Origin: Verrucomicrobiales bacterium
GTDB lineage: Bacteria > Verrucomicrobiota > Verrucomicrobiia > Verrucomicrobiales > DEV007
NCBI GenBank assembly: GCA_017991025.1
Contig: JAGNMT010000236.1
Coordinates: forward strand, 1 to 6,060
Reading direction: 5' to 3'
DNA length: 6,060 nt
Of this stretch, positions 1-5,704 are shown piece by piece; position 1 is the first letter of the stretch, and each line of letters begins with the position of its first letter. The notes under the pieces were generated by a model. That model searched no databases. It was not told where the DNA came from and was given only the letters and a program-made list of their open reading frames with translations. The position numbers were made by a program, and so were the translations under genes.

Positions 1-166
1 CCGTGATCGAATCCGCCCCCGCTGCTTCCACTTCGTGGGCTGCAGCGAGCAATGACGGCTCGGCGTTAGGCATATCGAGCATCGACGCATACCGGGCCTG
101 ACGCAGGGTGGCGACGTGATCAATGTTCACCCCCAGCTTGATAATTCGTTCGGGAAACTCACTCAT
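1..166 (-). CDS. pdxJ: Pyridoxine 5'-phosphate synthase PdxJ, N-terminal part (gene runs off the left edge)
   Basis: PdxJ condenses 1-deoxy-D-xylulose 5-phosphate with 3-amino-1-hydroxyacetone phosphate to give pyridoxine 5'-phosphate, the ring-closing step of DXP-dependent vitamin B6 synthesis in the cytoplasm. Translating the minus strand from the ATG at 166-164 gives 55 residues beginning MSEFPERIIK and then the family's hallmark first strand, LGVNIDHVATLRQAR (residues 11-25), followed by a helix ending EAAGADSIT, which matches the usual AGADGIT segment of the TIM barrel. The remaining three quarters or so of the gene lies outside the window. No Shine-Dalgarno sequence precedes the ATG. 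The segment between RQAR and AGAD is about 7 residues longer than my recollection of the E. coli protein. The upstream gene on the same strand ends in a terminator, so pdxJ probably has its own promoter within about 167-223, but I see no convincing -35/-10 pair. The identity is secure from the signature strand. Confidence 0.93.
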   Translation of the reverse strand, partial: MSEFPERIIKLGVNIDHVATLRQARYASMLDMPNAEPSLLAAAHEVEAAGADSIT

Positions 167-223
167 GTCGTTGACTGTAACGCCCTTTTCAACGCAGGGA
201 ACCCGGAAGTAGGGGGAAATCGT

Positions 224-260
224 AAACAACAAAGGCGGCACTTCTTTTCAAAGGCCGCCC
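224..260 (-). terminator. Intrinsic terminator of the L,D-transpeptidase gene
   Basis: Read on the minus strand, GGCGGC (259-254) pairs perfectly with GCCGCC (239-234). The stem can extend inward past one mismatch through three weaker pairs, leaving a GAAAAG loop. The 3' arm is followed directly by TTTGTTGTTT (233-224), a T-rich tail. The structure lies about 30 bp past the stop codon of the L,D-transpeptidase and upstream of pdxJ on the same strand, so it should separate the two transcripts. On the plus strand the hairpin is followed only by a short AATTTT. Confidence 0.62.
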
Positions 261-288
261 GGAATTTTGAAGAAATCGGAACTTTCTC

Positions 289-1410
289 TCAGTGGGAGAT
301 CGTCACAGTAGTGCCGACTCCGACCTTCGAGAAAATCAAAGGCTGAACGGCGGCAGGCACCCGGACGCAGCCGTGACTTGCCGGGTAGTCGGGAACATAG
401 CCTACGTGCATCCCGATTCCGCCATTGAGCCGCATCCAGTAGGGCATTTCGGCACCAACAAATCGTGAACCGCCAGATGGCCTCACGCCGCTTTCACTCG
501 AACCGCCGACCGTCTCACCGCCGGAACTAACCCAACTGCCGTAAATCGTTGAACGCTTTTCGACGAGCTTCTCCTTGATCGAAAAAGTGCCGGTAGAAGT
601 GCTGTAACCGGATTTACCGGAAGAAATTTTCGTCTCAATGATGAGGACCTTGTTACCACCGTCATTGCGATAGACGCGAGCCTTCTGCTCCCCCAGACTG
701 ATCTCGATTTTTGCATTCGAGGGATTGAGCGTCGGGAGCAACACCCGGTTTACAAACACATCATGCCCCTTGCTTTTATACTGGCTCGTGCTTGGCGCTC
801 CGGAAAAGAGGGAGAAAAAGCCGCCTCCACTACTGCTCTGAGTCGCCGCGACGGCGCCACCCTGATCGGCTTTTTTCTTTTCTTCAAGTTTCGCCAACTT
901 GAGCGCTTCCCGCTCTTTATCTTTCGCGATGATAGCCTCTTCCCGCGCTTTCTTTTCGGCCGCTTCCTTTGCAGCTTTCTCTTTCGCCGCTTTTTCAGCC
1001 GAGGCGACTTCACCGGCCTTCCGGACGGCAGCAGCCTTCTTCTCGGCAGCTAACTTGCGCTCTTCCGCCTCAGCAGCCTTTACTTTCGCCGCGTCTTCGG
1101 TCTTCTTCGACGCTGCCAGTTTCTTTGCGGCAGCTGCCTCTTCTTTGGCTTTCGCTTCAGCCAGCTTCGCTTTTTCAGCGGCCGCCTTCGCCTTCTCGGC
1201 ATCGCGCGTCTTCTGTTCCGCTTTTATCTTCTCAGACTTCGAGAGTTCCTTGGAGTCAATCTTCACCTCCGTCTTTTTTGTTTTCGATCCGGTGGCCGTC
1301 GCACCTGTCTCAAGAGCAGCATTTTCATTCACCGCGCAGGAGGTCAAGACCAGCAGGGCAACGGCTGCGAACGTTGTAAAAAGTGCAGTGATAAAAGATC
1401 TACGAATCAT
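289..1410 (-). CDS. Lipoprotein L,D-transpeptidase (YkuD domain) with a long Ala/Lys/Glu stalk
   Basis: A 373-residue envelope protein. Residues 1-25 form a lipoprotein signal: Arg-rich start, hydrophobic core, then lipobox LTSC with Cys25 as the lipidated residue. Residues about 43-182 are almost entirely Ala, Lys and Glu, predicted to be one long charged helix or coiled coil like TolA domain II. A Gly/Ser linker (184-210) leads to a YkuD-type catalytic domain (about 233-371). It begins with a strand IEISLGEQKARVYR and ends with the signature His335, then Ser345-His346-Gly347-Cys348 and Arg350. Cys348 is the expected nucleophile. Such enzymes cross-link peptidoglycan stem peptides (3-3 links) or attach proteins to them; which applies here cannot be read from the sequence. 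The ATG at 1410 places the signal peptide correctly. There is no Shine-Dalgarno sequence. The gene appears monocistronic, with a terminator downstream. Confidence 0.93.
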   Translation of the reverse strand: MIRRSFITALFTTFAAVALLVLTSCAVNENAALETGATATGSKTKKTEVKIDSKELSKSEKIKAEQKTRDAEKAKAAAEKAKLAEAKAKEEAAAAKKLAASKKTEDAAKVKAAEAEERKLAAEKKAAAVRKAGEVASAEKAAKEKAAKEAAEKKAREEAIIAKDKEREALKLAKLEEKKKADQGGAVAATQSSSGGGFFSLFSGAPSTSQYKSKGHDVFVNRVLLPTLNPSNAKIEISLGEQKARVYRNDGGNKVLIIETKISSGKSGYSTSTGTFSIKEKLVEKRSTIYGSWVSSGGETVGGSSESGVRPSGGSRFVGAEMPYWMRLNGGIGMHVGYVPDYPASHGCVRVPAAVQPLIFSKVGVGTTVTISH

Positions 1411-1436
1411 GGGATATTGATGTGATGGGCGGCTTA

Positions 1437-1495
1437 GAGATTCCGTACAAATTCCGCGTCGTCAATTTTATTGTGAAAAAAACCCTAATTTTTCC
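1437..1495 (-). promoter_or_regulatory. Weak candidate promoter of the L,D-transpeptidase gene
   Basis: On the minus strand a TTGACG (1465-1460) resembles a -35 box. It is preceded by an A/T-rich stretch with a run of seven T (about 1495-1466) that could act as an UP element. The matching -10 position (about 1443-1437, GAATCT or AATCTC) is poor, so the assignment is tentative. This is the only reasonable sigma70-like -35 I found close upstream of the gene start at 1410. Confidence 0.22.
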
Positions 1496-1556
1496 GTATC
1501 AATACCGTTGCGTCAGATTTCGCCCTTTCTGATCATGGGCCGACACCCTGAATTGC

Positions 1557-1608
1557 AACGGGTTTTCCCCGGAGGCGATAAACAGAGTCGCTGAACTGAC
1601 CCCGCCTC
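1557..1608. other. Paired inverted repeats downstream of the envelope operon
   Basis: GAGGCG (1572-1577) and CGCCTC (1603-1608) are perfect inverted arms 25 bases apart. Next to them a small hairpin, CGGG/CCCG with a 5-base loop (about 1559-1571), sits on the far side. They lie about 40 to 90 bp past the stop of the 655-residue protein gene on the minus strand, where a transcript end is expected. No T-run follows either stem on either strand, so this is not a classic intrinsic terminator. It could be a transcript-end structure or chance. Confidence 0.25.
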
Positions 1609-1649
1609 GTAATGACAGCAATCACTCTCAATTCCCGGAGTCAATCAAC

Positions 1650-3617
1650 TCAGAGCGAACCATCAGAGGCAGGCTTATCGATGACAGGCGCCTCGCTGAC
1701 GCTGTCAGTCACGGTAGCGGCACCATTTTCTTCAGGCAAAATCTTGTCAATGAGCCGCTTGATCCCCTCTTCGGCGAATTCACTCTGGGGGTAAAGCTGA
1801 CGAGCCGAAAGAAACCAGGCGAGGCCGGAGCCGAATTGTTTCCGGTTCTCCTGATTCTCGGCATTTTTCAACGCTTTTACAAAGGGGGCGACATCGGTCG
1901 CGAGGTCAGAGCGTTTCGCGCTGAGCGCCACATCATCCGGGAAACGCTCGAAGGTTTTTTCCACAATTTCCCAGGCCGCGTGATCATTTCCCGACTTGGC
2001 GAGCGTATCGGCCTGCTTCATCACGGTTTCGATCTCCTGAATGTTCCCGATGATCTGCTCGAGAGCCTTGAGGCGTTCCGGATCATCCGAGGTCGCCGCC
2101 ATGAACCGGGCCTTGTCAGTGAAGATCTGGCGGTAACTCTGCGTCGTGAGGAGCCGGTCAAACTCCAGCTTGGCCTGTTGCTGTACATCGGCCGAATCGG
2201 CAATCAGTGAGAACTGCTCCTTGAGCATCGGATTCGTCGGCCAGATTTGGGCGGCGGCGAGGATATTGGTTTCGTAAGCTTCGTTGTCACCCTGGAGAGC
2301 GGCGTTCTTCGCGGTGCGAATCCGCATGTTGCTGCTCAATTTCGCCGTTTCAACGGCCGCCGTCGGTTTGGAATAATCAAAATCCGAAGCCTGGGCTTTC
2401 ATCTTATTGACGAGGTCCTCGGCAAGCGTGTAATCCTTCACCTCGATCGCACTGACGAGCTGAAAAGAATTCTGGGCGTAAGTCAACACTTTCTGCTTGC
2501 GGTCGCGAGGGACGCTTTGCACGGAGGGAAGATTTTCCCCCGTGACAAAGGCCTGTTGCAACTGGCGGAGGGCCCCGTCGATGTTCCCCTGATCAAGCAG
2601 GAATCCGAACGACTCGACCGACTGGGCGACATCGCGGATCGCCTCATTTGCAAAGGCGTCCATCGTCGTGATCGTCGGATTAAAGCCTATCGTCTTGCTA
2701 AACGACTGTTCCACCTCCGAACCCTCCTCAAACTCAAGCTTCCCGGCCCCGTCCTTGAAAAACTCGGTGTAGAAGCGTGTCGCCATGACAACGTGCTCGA
2801 AGCGGCGCTGAAGAAAAAACTGCACCACAAGCGCCTGGAACTCGAGCTTGGCCTCCACCTCGGAGAGCTGCACTTTCGCTTTGTTAGCCAGTCGCTCGGC
2901 CTCGACCTCGGCGATCCGCTGGATGTATCGCTGAATATGTCCGGCATTCGCCGGGTCAACGGCGGGCTCCTCTTTGGCGGCGGGATCATCACTCAATTTC
3001 CGCTCGCGACTCCCCGCCCCGCCCCCTTTCCAGGAATCAAAGTTCCAGTCGAGCTGCCGCCTCTGGTTTTCGAGTTCCTGATTAATGACCTTCAACTGCG
3101 ACTGGCTTGTCTTGGCGAGGTAGACTCGATAAACCGCGTTCGCGAGGGATTCGGAAAGCCGGGCATCCTGGGCAAACTGAGCCGCAAACTGGAGCTGAGC
3201 AACCGCCTTGGGAAACTTCGTCGCATCCCGATTATGGGGTGACAATGTATCGAGGACTTTACGAATGGACTCCCGGTAGGCAAGATCCTCCGCCGAATTC
3301 GCCTCTTCGGCATTGAGATACTTTTCAAAGCGAGCCCGGAAAACACGGTTGTCATTCACGTTGAAACTCTTGCCGTCAAAGGAGAAAACATCCGTAGTCG
3401 GATCGAAATAGGGGACATCATTGCCGACAACCTGCTGATTTCCCTGGGGCTGATTGCCTTGATTGACGATCGTTGTATTGTTCGACTGCGGTGCCGCACC
3501 GCCACCACCAGCCGGAGCAACAGCACCACCGGCGGGCGGGGTATACACCTGCGCGAAGGTGCCCGTCGTGGTCAGCAGACTGAATAATACCAGGCGAATA
3601 TAGGAATAATTCTTCAT
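1650..3617 (-). CDS. Exported helical-repeat (TPR-like) protein of unknown function
   Basis: I do not recognise a named family. From the ATG at 3617 the protein has 655 residues. Residues 1-22 look like a Sec signal peptide (MKNYSYIRLVLFSLL then TTTGTFA, cleavage before Gln23). Upstream in-frame ATGs at 3671 and 3653 would bury this signal behind extra residues and overlap the previous gene, so 3617 is preferred. Residues 24-66 are a low-complexity linker rich in Gly, Ala, Pro, Asn and Gln. The rest is mainly helical: a likely coiled coil at about 226-262, then degenerate TPR-like pairs at about 436-477, 536-572 (pattern A-L-G-A-P) and 585-628. A short acidic, disordered tail ends the protein. 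It lies 28 bp behind the small membrane protein gene on the same strand, indicating an operon. TPR-like folds usually bind proteins, so a periplasmic scaffold role is a guess. No catalytic motif is visible and no Shine-Dalgarno sequence precedes the start. Confidence 0.82.
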   Translation of the reverse strand: MKNYSYIRLVLFSLLTTTGTFAQVYTPPAGGAVAPAGGGGAAPQSNNTTIVNQGNQPQGNQQVVGNDVPYFDPTTDVFSFDGKSFNVNDNRVFRARFEKYLNAEEANSAEDLAYRESIRKVLDTLSPHNRDATKFPKAVAQLQFAAQFAQDARLSESLANAVYRVYLAKTSQSQLKVINQELENQRRQLDWNFDSWKGGGAGSRERKLSDDPAAKEEPAVDPANAGHIQRYIQRIAEVEAERLANKAKVQLSEVEAKLEFQALVVQFFLQRRFEHVVMATRFYTEFFKDGAGKLEFEEGSEVEQSFSKTIGFNPTITTMDAFANEAIRDVAQSVESFGFLLDQGNIDGALRQLQQAFVTGENLPSVQSVPRDRKQKVLTYAQNSFQLVSAIEVKDYTLAEDLVNKMKAQASDFDYSKPTAAVETAKLSSNMRIRTAKNAALQGDNEAYETNILAAAQIWPTNPMLKEQFSLIADSADVQQQAKLEFDRLLTTQSYRQIFTDKARFMAATSDDPERLKALEQIIGNIQEIETVMKQADTLAKSGNDHAAWEIVEKTFERFPDDVALSAKRSDLATDVAPFVKALKNAENQENRKQFGSGLAWFLSARQLYPQSEFAEEGIKRLIDKILPEENGAATVTDSVSEAPVIDKPASDGSL

Positions 3618-3645
3618 GTCGGGGATTTGGAAAAAACTACCAGGC

Positions 3646-4089
3646 TTACTCATCGATCGACTCGGCCACAAGAGTACCGTCGCGATCCACCCGAACGACC
3701 ATGCCCATCTCGGTGCCGCGCTCGATATTGATGTCGCTAAAATCTTCGGGCACTAGAATCGGCACGGGCATCGTCTCCGTTCCATCCTCGGCTTCAAAAC
3801 TGATCAACCGGCCCCGATCCGCCGTCCATCGCAGCGTCTCCTCAACGCGCCCATCGACGCGGTAAATGTTGCCGCGGAGACTGTTACCATTGGTCCGGTA
3901 GGTGTTGAGACTGAGAACCGACGCGGTGCCGCTGGAACGTTTTGAGGTCGACTTGTCATCACTACTCCCGAGAAGCCCGCCAGCGATTAGCTTAAAAAGG
4001 AGGGCGGCGATAATCACAAAGCCGAGTATCGCCGCAGCGATTCCGGCGATTTGTCCCACATTGATTCCAGAGCTGGCTCTTCTCGGCAT
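3646..4089 (-). CDS. Small membrane-anchored protein with a possible OB-like domain
   Basis: A 147-residue protein of unknown function. A short basic N-terminus (MPRRASS) is followed by one strongly hydrophobic helix (about 11-37), then a Ser/Asp/Lys-rich linker (about 41-56), then a soluble domain (about 59-145) facing the periplasm if the positive-inside rule holds. That domain alternates short strands and turns: LRGNIYRVDGRVEET, GRLISFEAEDG, VPILVPEDF, then NIERGTEMGMVVRVDRDGTLVAE. The pattern, especially a Gly followed by a hydrophobic strand, a charged turn and another strand near the end, recalls small OB-fold beta barrels. This is an inference from pattern, not a family match. The gene is the first of a two-gene operon with the exported helical-repeat protein. 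The ATG at 4089 fits the membrane-anchor start. A large inverted repeat lies about 22 bp upstream. No Shine-Dalgarno sequence is present. Confidence 0.85.
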   Translation of the reverse strand: MPRRASSGINVGQIAGIAAAILGFVIIAALLFKLIAGGLLGSSDDKSTSKRSSGTASVLSLNTYRTNGNSLRGNIYRVDGRVEETLRWTADRGRLISFEAEDGTETMPVPILVPEDFSDINIERGTEMGMVVRVDRDGTLVAESIDE

Positions 4090-4111
4090 GATTCAGATTT
4101 TCAAGACTCTA

Positions 4112-4149
4112 CAACGATTCACGGAGAATACCATAGGCGGGAATCGTTG
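4112..4149. repeat. Inverted repeat (candidate operator or 5'-UTR hairpin) upstream of the envelope operon
   Basis: CAACGATTC (4112-4120) and GAATCGTTG (4141-4149) are perfect 9-bp arms. Counting one mismatch and two more inner pairs, the arms are 12 bp (CAACGATTCACG and CGGGAATCGTTG) around a 14-base centre. Read toward the minus-strand gene that starts at 4089, the centre contains TATGGTATTCT, which could hold a -10 box, but no good -35 fits. No T-run follows on either strand, so it is not a terminator. An operator for a dimeric regulator or a leader hairpin are both possible. Confidence 0.5.
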
Positions 4150-4246
4150 GGGAAGAAAAATGATATCGAGCCTAAATGGGCGCGGGATTAAGGCCATAAT
4201 TCGATAGAACTTACAAGATTCCGCCTCGACGGAAAACGAGAGCCCC

Positions 4247-4276
4247 TTGACGGCTCGTCCGCAGAGACCGACGTTA
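4247..4276 (+). promoter_or_regulatory. Candidate promoter of the YqjD/YqjE-type cassette
   Basis: TTGACG (4247-4252) is a good -35 box. With an 18-base spacer the -10 would be ACGTTA (4271-4276), which is weak. The -35 box lies in the loop region of a small imperfect palindrome, GAGCC (4239-4243) and GGCTC (4252-4256), that could mark a regulator site. A start here would give a leader of about 60 bases before the ATG at 4345. In E. coli the corresponding genes are reported to depend on RpoS, so the weak consensus is not surprising, but this is only a candidate. Confidence 0.3.
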
Positions 4277-4344
4277 CAGCCAAACGAAGCAGGATCCGTC
4301 CTGAAAACGGCTTCTACAGGTCCACGAACACCCCAAAGACAGTT

Positions 4345-4737
4345 ATGCAAACCAGAAAATCCGCGCCCTCAGCCGAGGAGCCAATTGCCGATCAGGACGC
4401 CGAAACACACTTCCGCGCCAGCAAAAAACACGCCGAAGAAGCCGCCCGGGAACTCCGTGAAGCCGCAGCGAAGAAGGCCAGGGAATTGCGCGAGGCTGCC
4501 ATAGAAGCCGCAGAAGCCTACCGCAAGATCGCCATGTCTCATGCCGATCAATTCCAGTCATCTGCTGCCGATCACTACCAACATTACAAAGATGTCGCCG
4601 GGGAACAGTATCAGGAAACGCGGGAGCAGTTTGACGACTACCTGACCAAGGGAGAAGCCTATATCAAGAGCAATCCCGGCAAGTCGTTGCTGATCGCCCT
4701 GGGTCTCGGTTTTCTTCTTGGGAAAGTCCTCCGCTGA
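4345..4737 (+). CDS. DUF883 (ElaB/YqjD/YgaM) family membrane-anchored coiled-coil protein
   Basis: A 130-residue protein with the layout of the ElaB/YqjD/YgaM family: a charged Ala/Glu-rich helix (about 18-105, with the near-repeat ARELREAA at 34-41 and 45-52) and a C-terminal membrane anchor (about 111-128). The anchor follows the family's conserved pattern: YIKSNPGKSLLIALGLGFLL, with Asn-Pro just before the helix and small-residue Gly-x-Gly packing inside it, ending in a basic Arg130. In E. coli, YqjD is reported as an inner-membrane protein expressed in stationary phase that associates with ribosomes through its N-terminal region. Whether this one binds ribosomes is unknown. It is the first gene of a three-gene cassette with YqjE-like and YqjK-like partners, as in E. 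coli. The ATG has no Shine-Dalgarno sequence. The family call is strong; the cellular role is inferred. Confidence 0.9.
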   Translation: MQTRKSAPSAEEPIADQDAETHFRASKKHAEEAARELREAAAKKARELREAAIEAAEAYRKIAMSHADQFQSSAADHYQHYKDVAGEQYQETREQFDDYLTKGEAYIKSNPGKSLLIALGLGFLLGKVLR

Positions 4738-4744
4738 GGAACCC

Positions 4745-4778
4745 GTCCGGAGAAATTCTCTCCGGCCTGCCTCCGGAC
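4745..4778 (+). other. Intercistronic hairpin with an alternative pairing partner
   Basis: Between the first and second cassette genes, CCGGAGA (4747-4753) and TCTCCGG (4759-4765) form a perfect 7-bp stem with a 5-base loop. A third related element, TCCGGAC (4772-4778), can instead pair with GTCCGGA (4745-4751), which would exclude the first stem. There is no T-run, so the structure should not terminate transcription. It ends 7 bases before the ATG at 4786 and replaces the space where a Shine-Dalgarno sequence would be, so it could influence translation or mRNA stability. Confidence 0.5.
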
Positions 4779-4785
4779 CTACCTC

Positions 4786-5199
4786 ATGGAAACTCACGAT
4801 CCGTTTGAACCTGCCAGCCACGACAGGCTCGGCGATGCGCTGCGAAAAACGCTGATCGGTTCGCTGGATTACCTCCATGCCCGTCTCGCACTGCTCCGGT
4901 TAGAGGCCAGGGAAGCGGGCGGCGATCTGCTTTTGCGTCTCATCGGATTTATCGTCGCGGGAGCCTTCTGCGGACTGGCTTACATTACCGCTCTTGCCGG
5001 CACGATAGGCTGGATCGCTACGGCCGGGGACTGGCCCTGGTACAAGGTCACCCTGGCCATAGCCGGGTTCCACCTTCTCGTCGCAGTCGGGCTGGTTCTC
5101 TATGCCAAACGTCGATTTGGGCAGCCGCCCTTTCGCGACTCCCTTGCGGAATTTCAACGCGATCGTCAGTGGCTTGGGGAGATTCGCAAAGACACATGA
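4786..5199 (+). CDS. YqjE-like (phage_holin_3_6 superfamily) two-helix membrane protein
   Basis: A 137-residue inner-membrane protein. An amphipathic N-terminal helix (about 14-48, including YLHARLALLRLEAREAG) leads to two hydrophobic segments (about 50-78 and 86-106), then a short cytoplasmic tail after KRR. The tail PPFRDSLAEFQRDRQWL matches the conserved end of YqjE-type proteins, where a helix with a Leu-Ala-Glu-Leu-x-x-Asp-Arg pattern follows the second membrane segment. Databases often label this family putative holin, but the link to a YqjD-type gene argues for a host envelope role and I see no phage genes nearby. It follows the DUF883 gene by 48 bp containing a hairpin and overlaps the next gene by 4 bp (ATGA), so the three are almost certainly co-transcribed. 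No Shine-Dalgarno sequence precedes the ATG. Confidence 0.88.
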   Translation: METHDPFEPASHDRLGDALRKTLIGSLDYLHARLALLRLEAREAGGDLLLRLIGFIVAGAFCGLAYITALAGTIGWIATAGDWPWYKVTLAIAGFHLLVAVGLVLYAKRRFGQPPFRDSLAEFQRDRQWLGEIRKDT

Positions 5200-5573
5200 A
5201 AAAAGGGCACGAGAAGGAGAAACTCCTGCGGGATTTGGCTCTCTCGCGGGGATCCGTCAGCCGTGGGATCTCGGGAGTCTCTCATGCCGTCAACGTAAAG
5301 GAACGTCTGGGGCGCTCGATCCATTCTCACTACCTTTGGTGGATCGGGGGGGCTATTGTCACCGGCATCATCGCCTCCGGTATCTCCTGCGGCACGGGAA
5401 AGAAAAGTGACGACACGTCGACACGAAGTTCCGGGAAAGGCACCCTCGACTTTGCCACCTTCAAGCCCGCTCTCGTGGGTCTATTTACGTTCCTCCTGCC
5501 CATCCTGCGAATCTTCGCCACGCAGGCTCTGGAAAAGTGGGCGGAACGCCAATCTAATGCGGAAGAACGCTAG
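5196..5573 (+). CDS. Small membrane protein in the YqjK position of the cassette
   Basis: A 125-residue protein starting MKKGHEKEKLLRDLALSRG. The start at 5196 is chosen because its ATG overlaps the TGA of the previous gene as ATGA, a typical coupling arrangement; an in-frame ATG at 5169 would overlap by 31 bases. A charged N-terminal helix (1-40) precedes a hydrophobic segment (about 47-66, YLWWIGGAIVTGIIASGISC), a Ser/Lys/Thr-rich loop (67-89), a second hydrophobic segment (about 91-108) and an amphipathic end (EKWAERQ). It has no strong family signature that I can name. Its order after YqjD- and YqjE-type genes, its size and its basic N-terminal helix containing a Leu-Leu-x-x-Leu pattern suggest it plays the part of E. 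coli YqjK, which is about 100 residues long. That equivalence rests on context more than on similarity. A GGGGAGA lies about 13-19 bases upstream, too far for a standard Shine-Dalgarno site. Confidence 0.85.
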   Translation: MKKGHEKEKLLRDLALSRGSVSRGISGVSHAVNVKERLGRSIHSHYLWWIGGAIVTGIIASGISCGTGKKSDDTSTRSSGKGTLDFATFKPALVGLFTFLLPILRIFATQALEKWAERQSNAEER

Positions 5574-5590
5574 ACCGCTTCTCGAGTGGT
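5574..5590 (+). terminator. Weak terminator-like hairpin at the cassette end
   Basis: Directly after the stop codon of the third cassette gene, ACCGCT (5574-5579) can pair with AGTGGT (5585-5590), six pairs with one G-T wobble, around a 5-base loop. Only TTTG follows, so the U-tract is poor. Position favours a transcript end, sequence only weakly so. Confidence 0.25.
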
Positions 5591-5668
5591 TTGACGACCG
5601 TTTGCTAGGCAGACACCTGTGAGGCCCCATGAATCGCAATCCGTGACCGGAAAGGATGTGCCTGGAGA

Positions 5669-5704
5669 TTTCTGACAACCAGCGCTTTCGTCCGGGGTCA
5701 GAAA
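5669..5704. repeat. Inverted repeat upstream of the lipoprotein gene promoter
   Basis: TTTCTGAC (5669-5676) and GTCAGAAA (5697-5704) are perfect 8-bp arms separated by 20 bases. The right arm merges into an A-run (5702-5708) and ends 7 bases before the candidate -35 box at 5712. On neither strand is a stem followed by a T-run, so a terminator is unlikely. An operator or activator site is the best guess. Confidence 0.4.

Noticed and set aside
899..1420. A 173-codon plus-strand frame rich in Ala, Ser and Phe
   Set aside because: It mirrors the Ala/Lys/Glu codons of the L,D-transpeptidase stalk on the other strand. The low complexity is a by-product, not a gene.
2247..3242. A 331-codon open frame on the plus strand, antisense to the helical-repeat gene
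   Set aside because: It lies wholly inside the well-supported minus-strand gene. Its protein has no signal, domain or family pattern and its length follows from the codon bias of the opposite strand. It is a shadow frame.
4093..4350. An 85-codon minus-strand frame filling the divergent intergenic region and ending just before the small membrane protein gene
   Set aside because: Its composition looks random, with scattered Cys, Arg and Phe. It has no recognisable motif and crosses the palindrome and the cassette's promoter region. An expressed peptide cannot be excluded but nothing supports it.
4786..5199. Reading the YqjE-type protein as a phage holin and the region as a prophage remnant
   Set aside because: The holin label comes from the superfamily name. 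No endolysin, tail, capsid or integrase gene is nearby, and the gene sits in a YqjD-type cassette typical of host genomes.
1596..5701. A shared 9-mer, CGGGGTCAG, at 1604-1596 (minus) and 5693-5701 (plus), considered as part of a dispersed REP-like element
   Set aside because: Only 9 bases match and the flanks differ. That is too short to call a repeat family, and no associated transposase is in the window.
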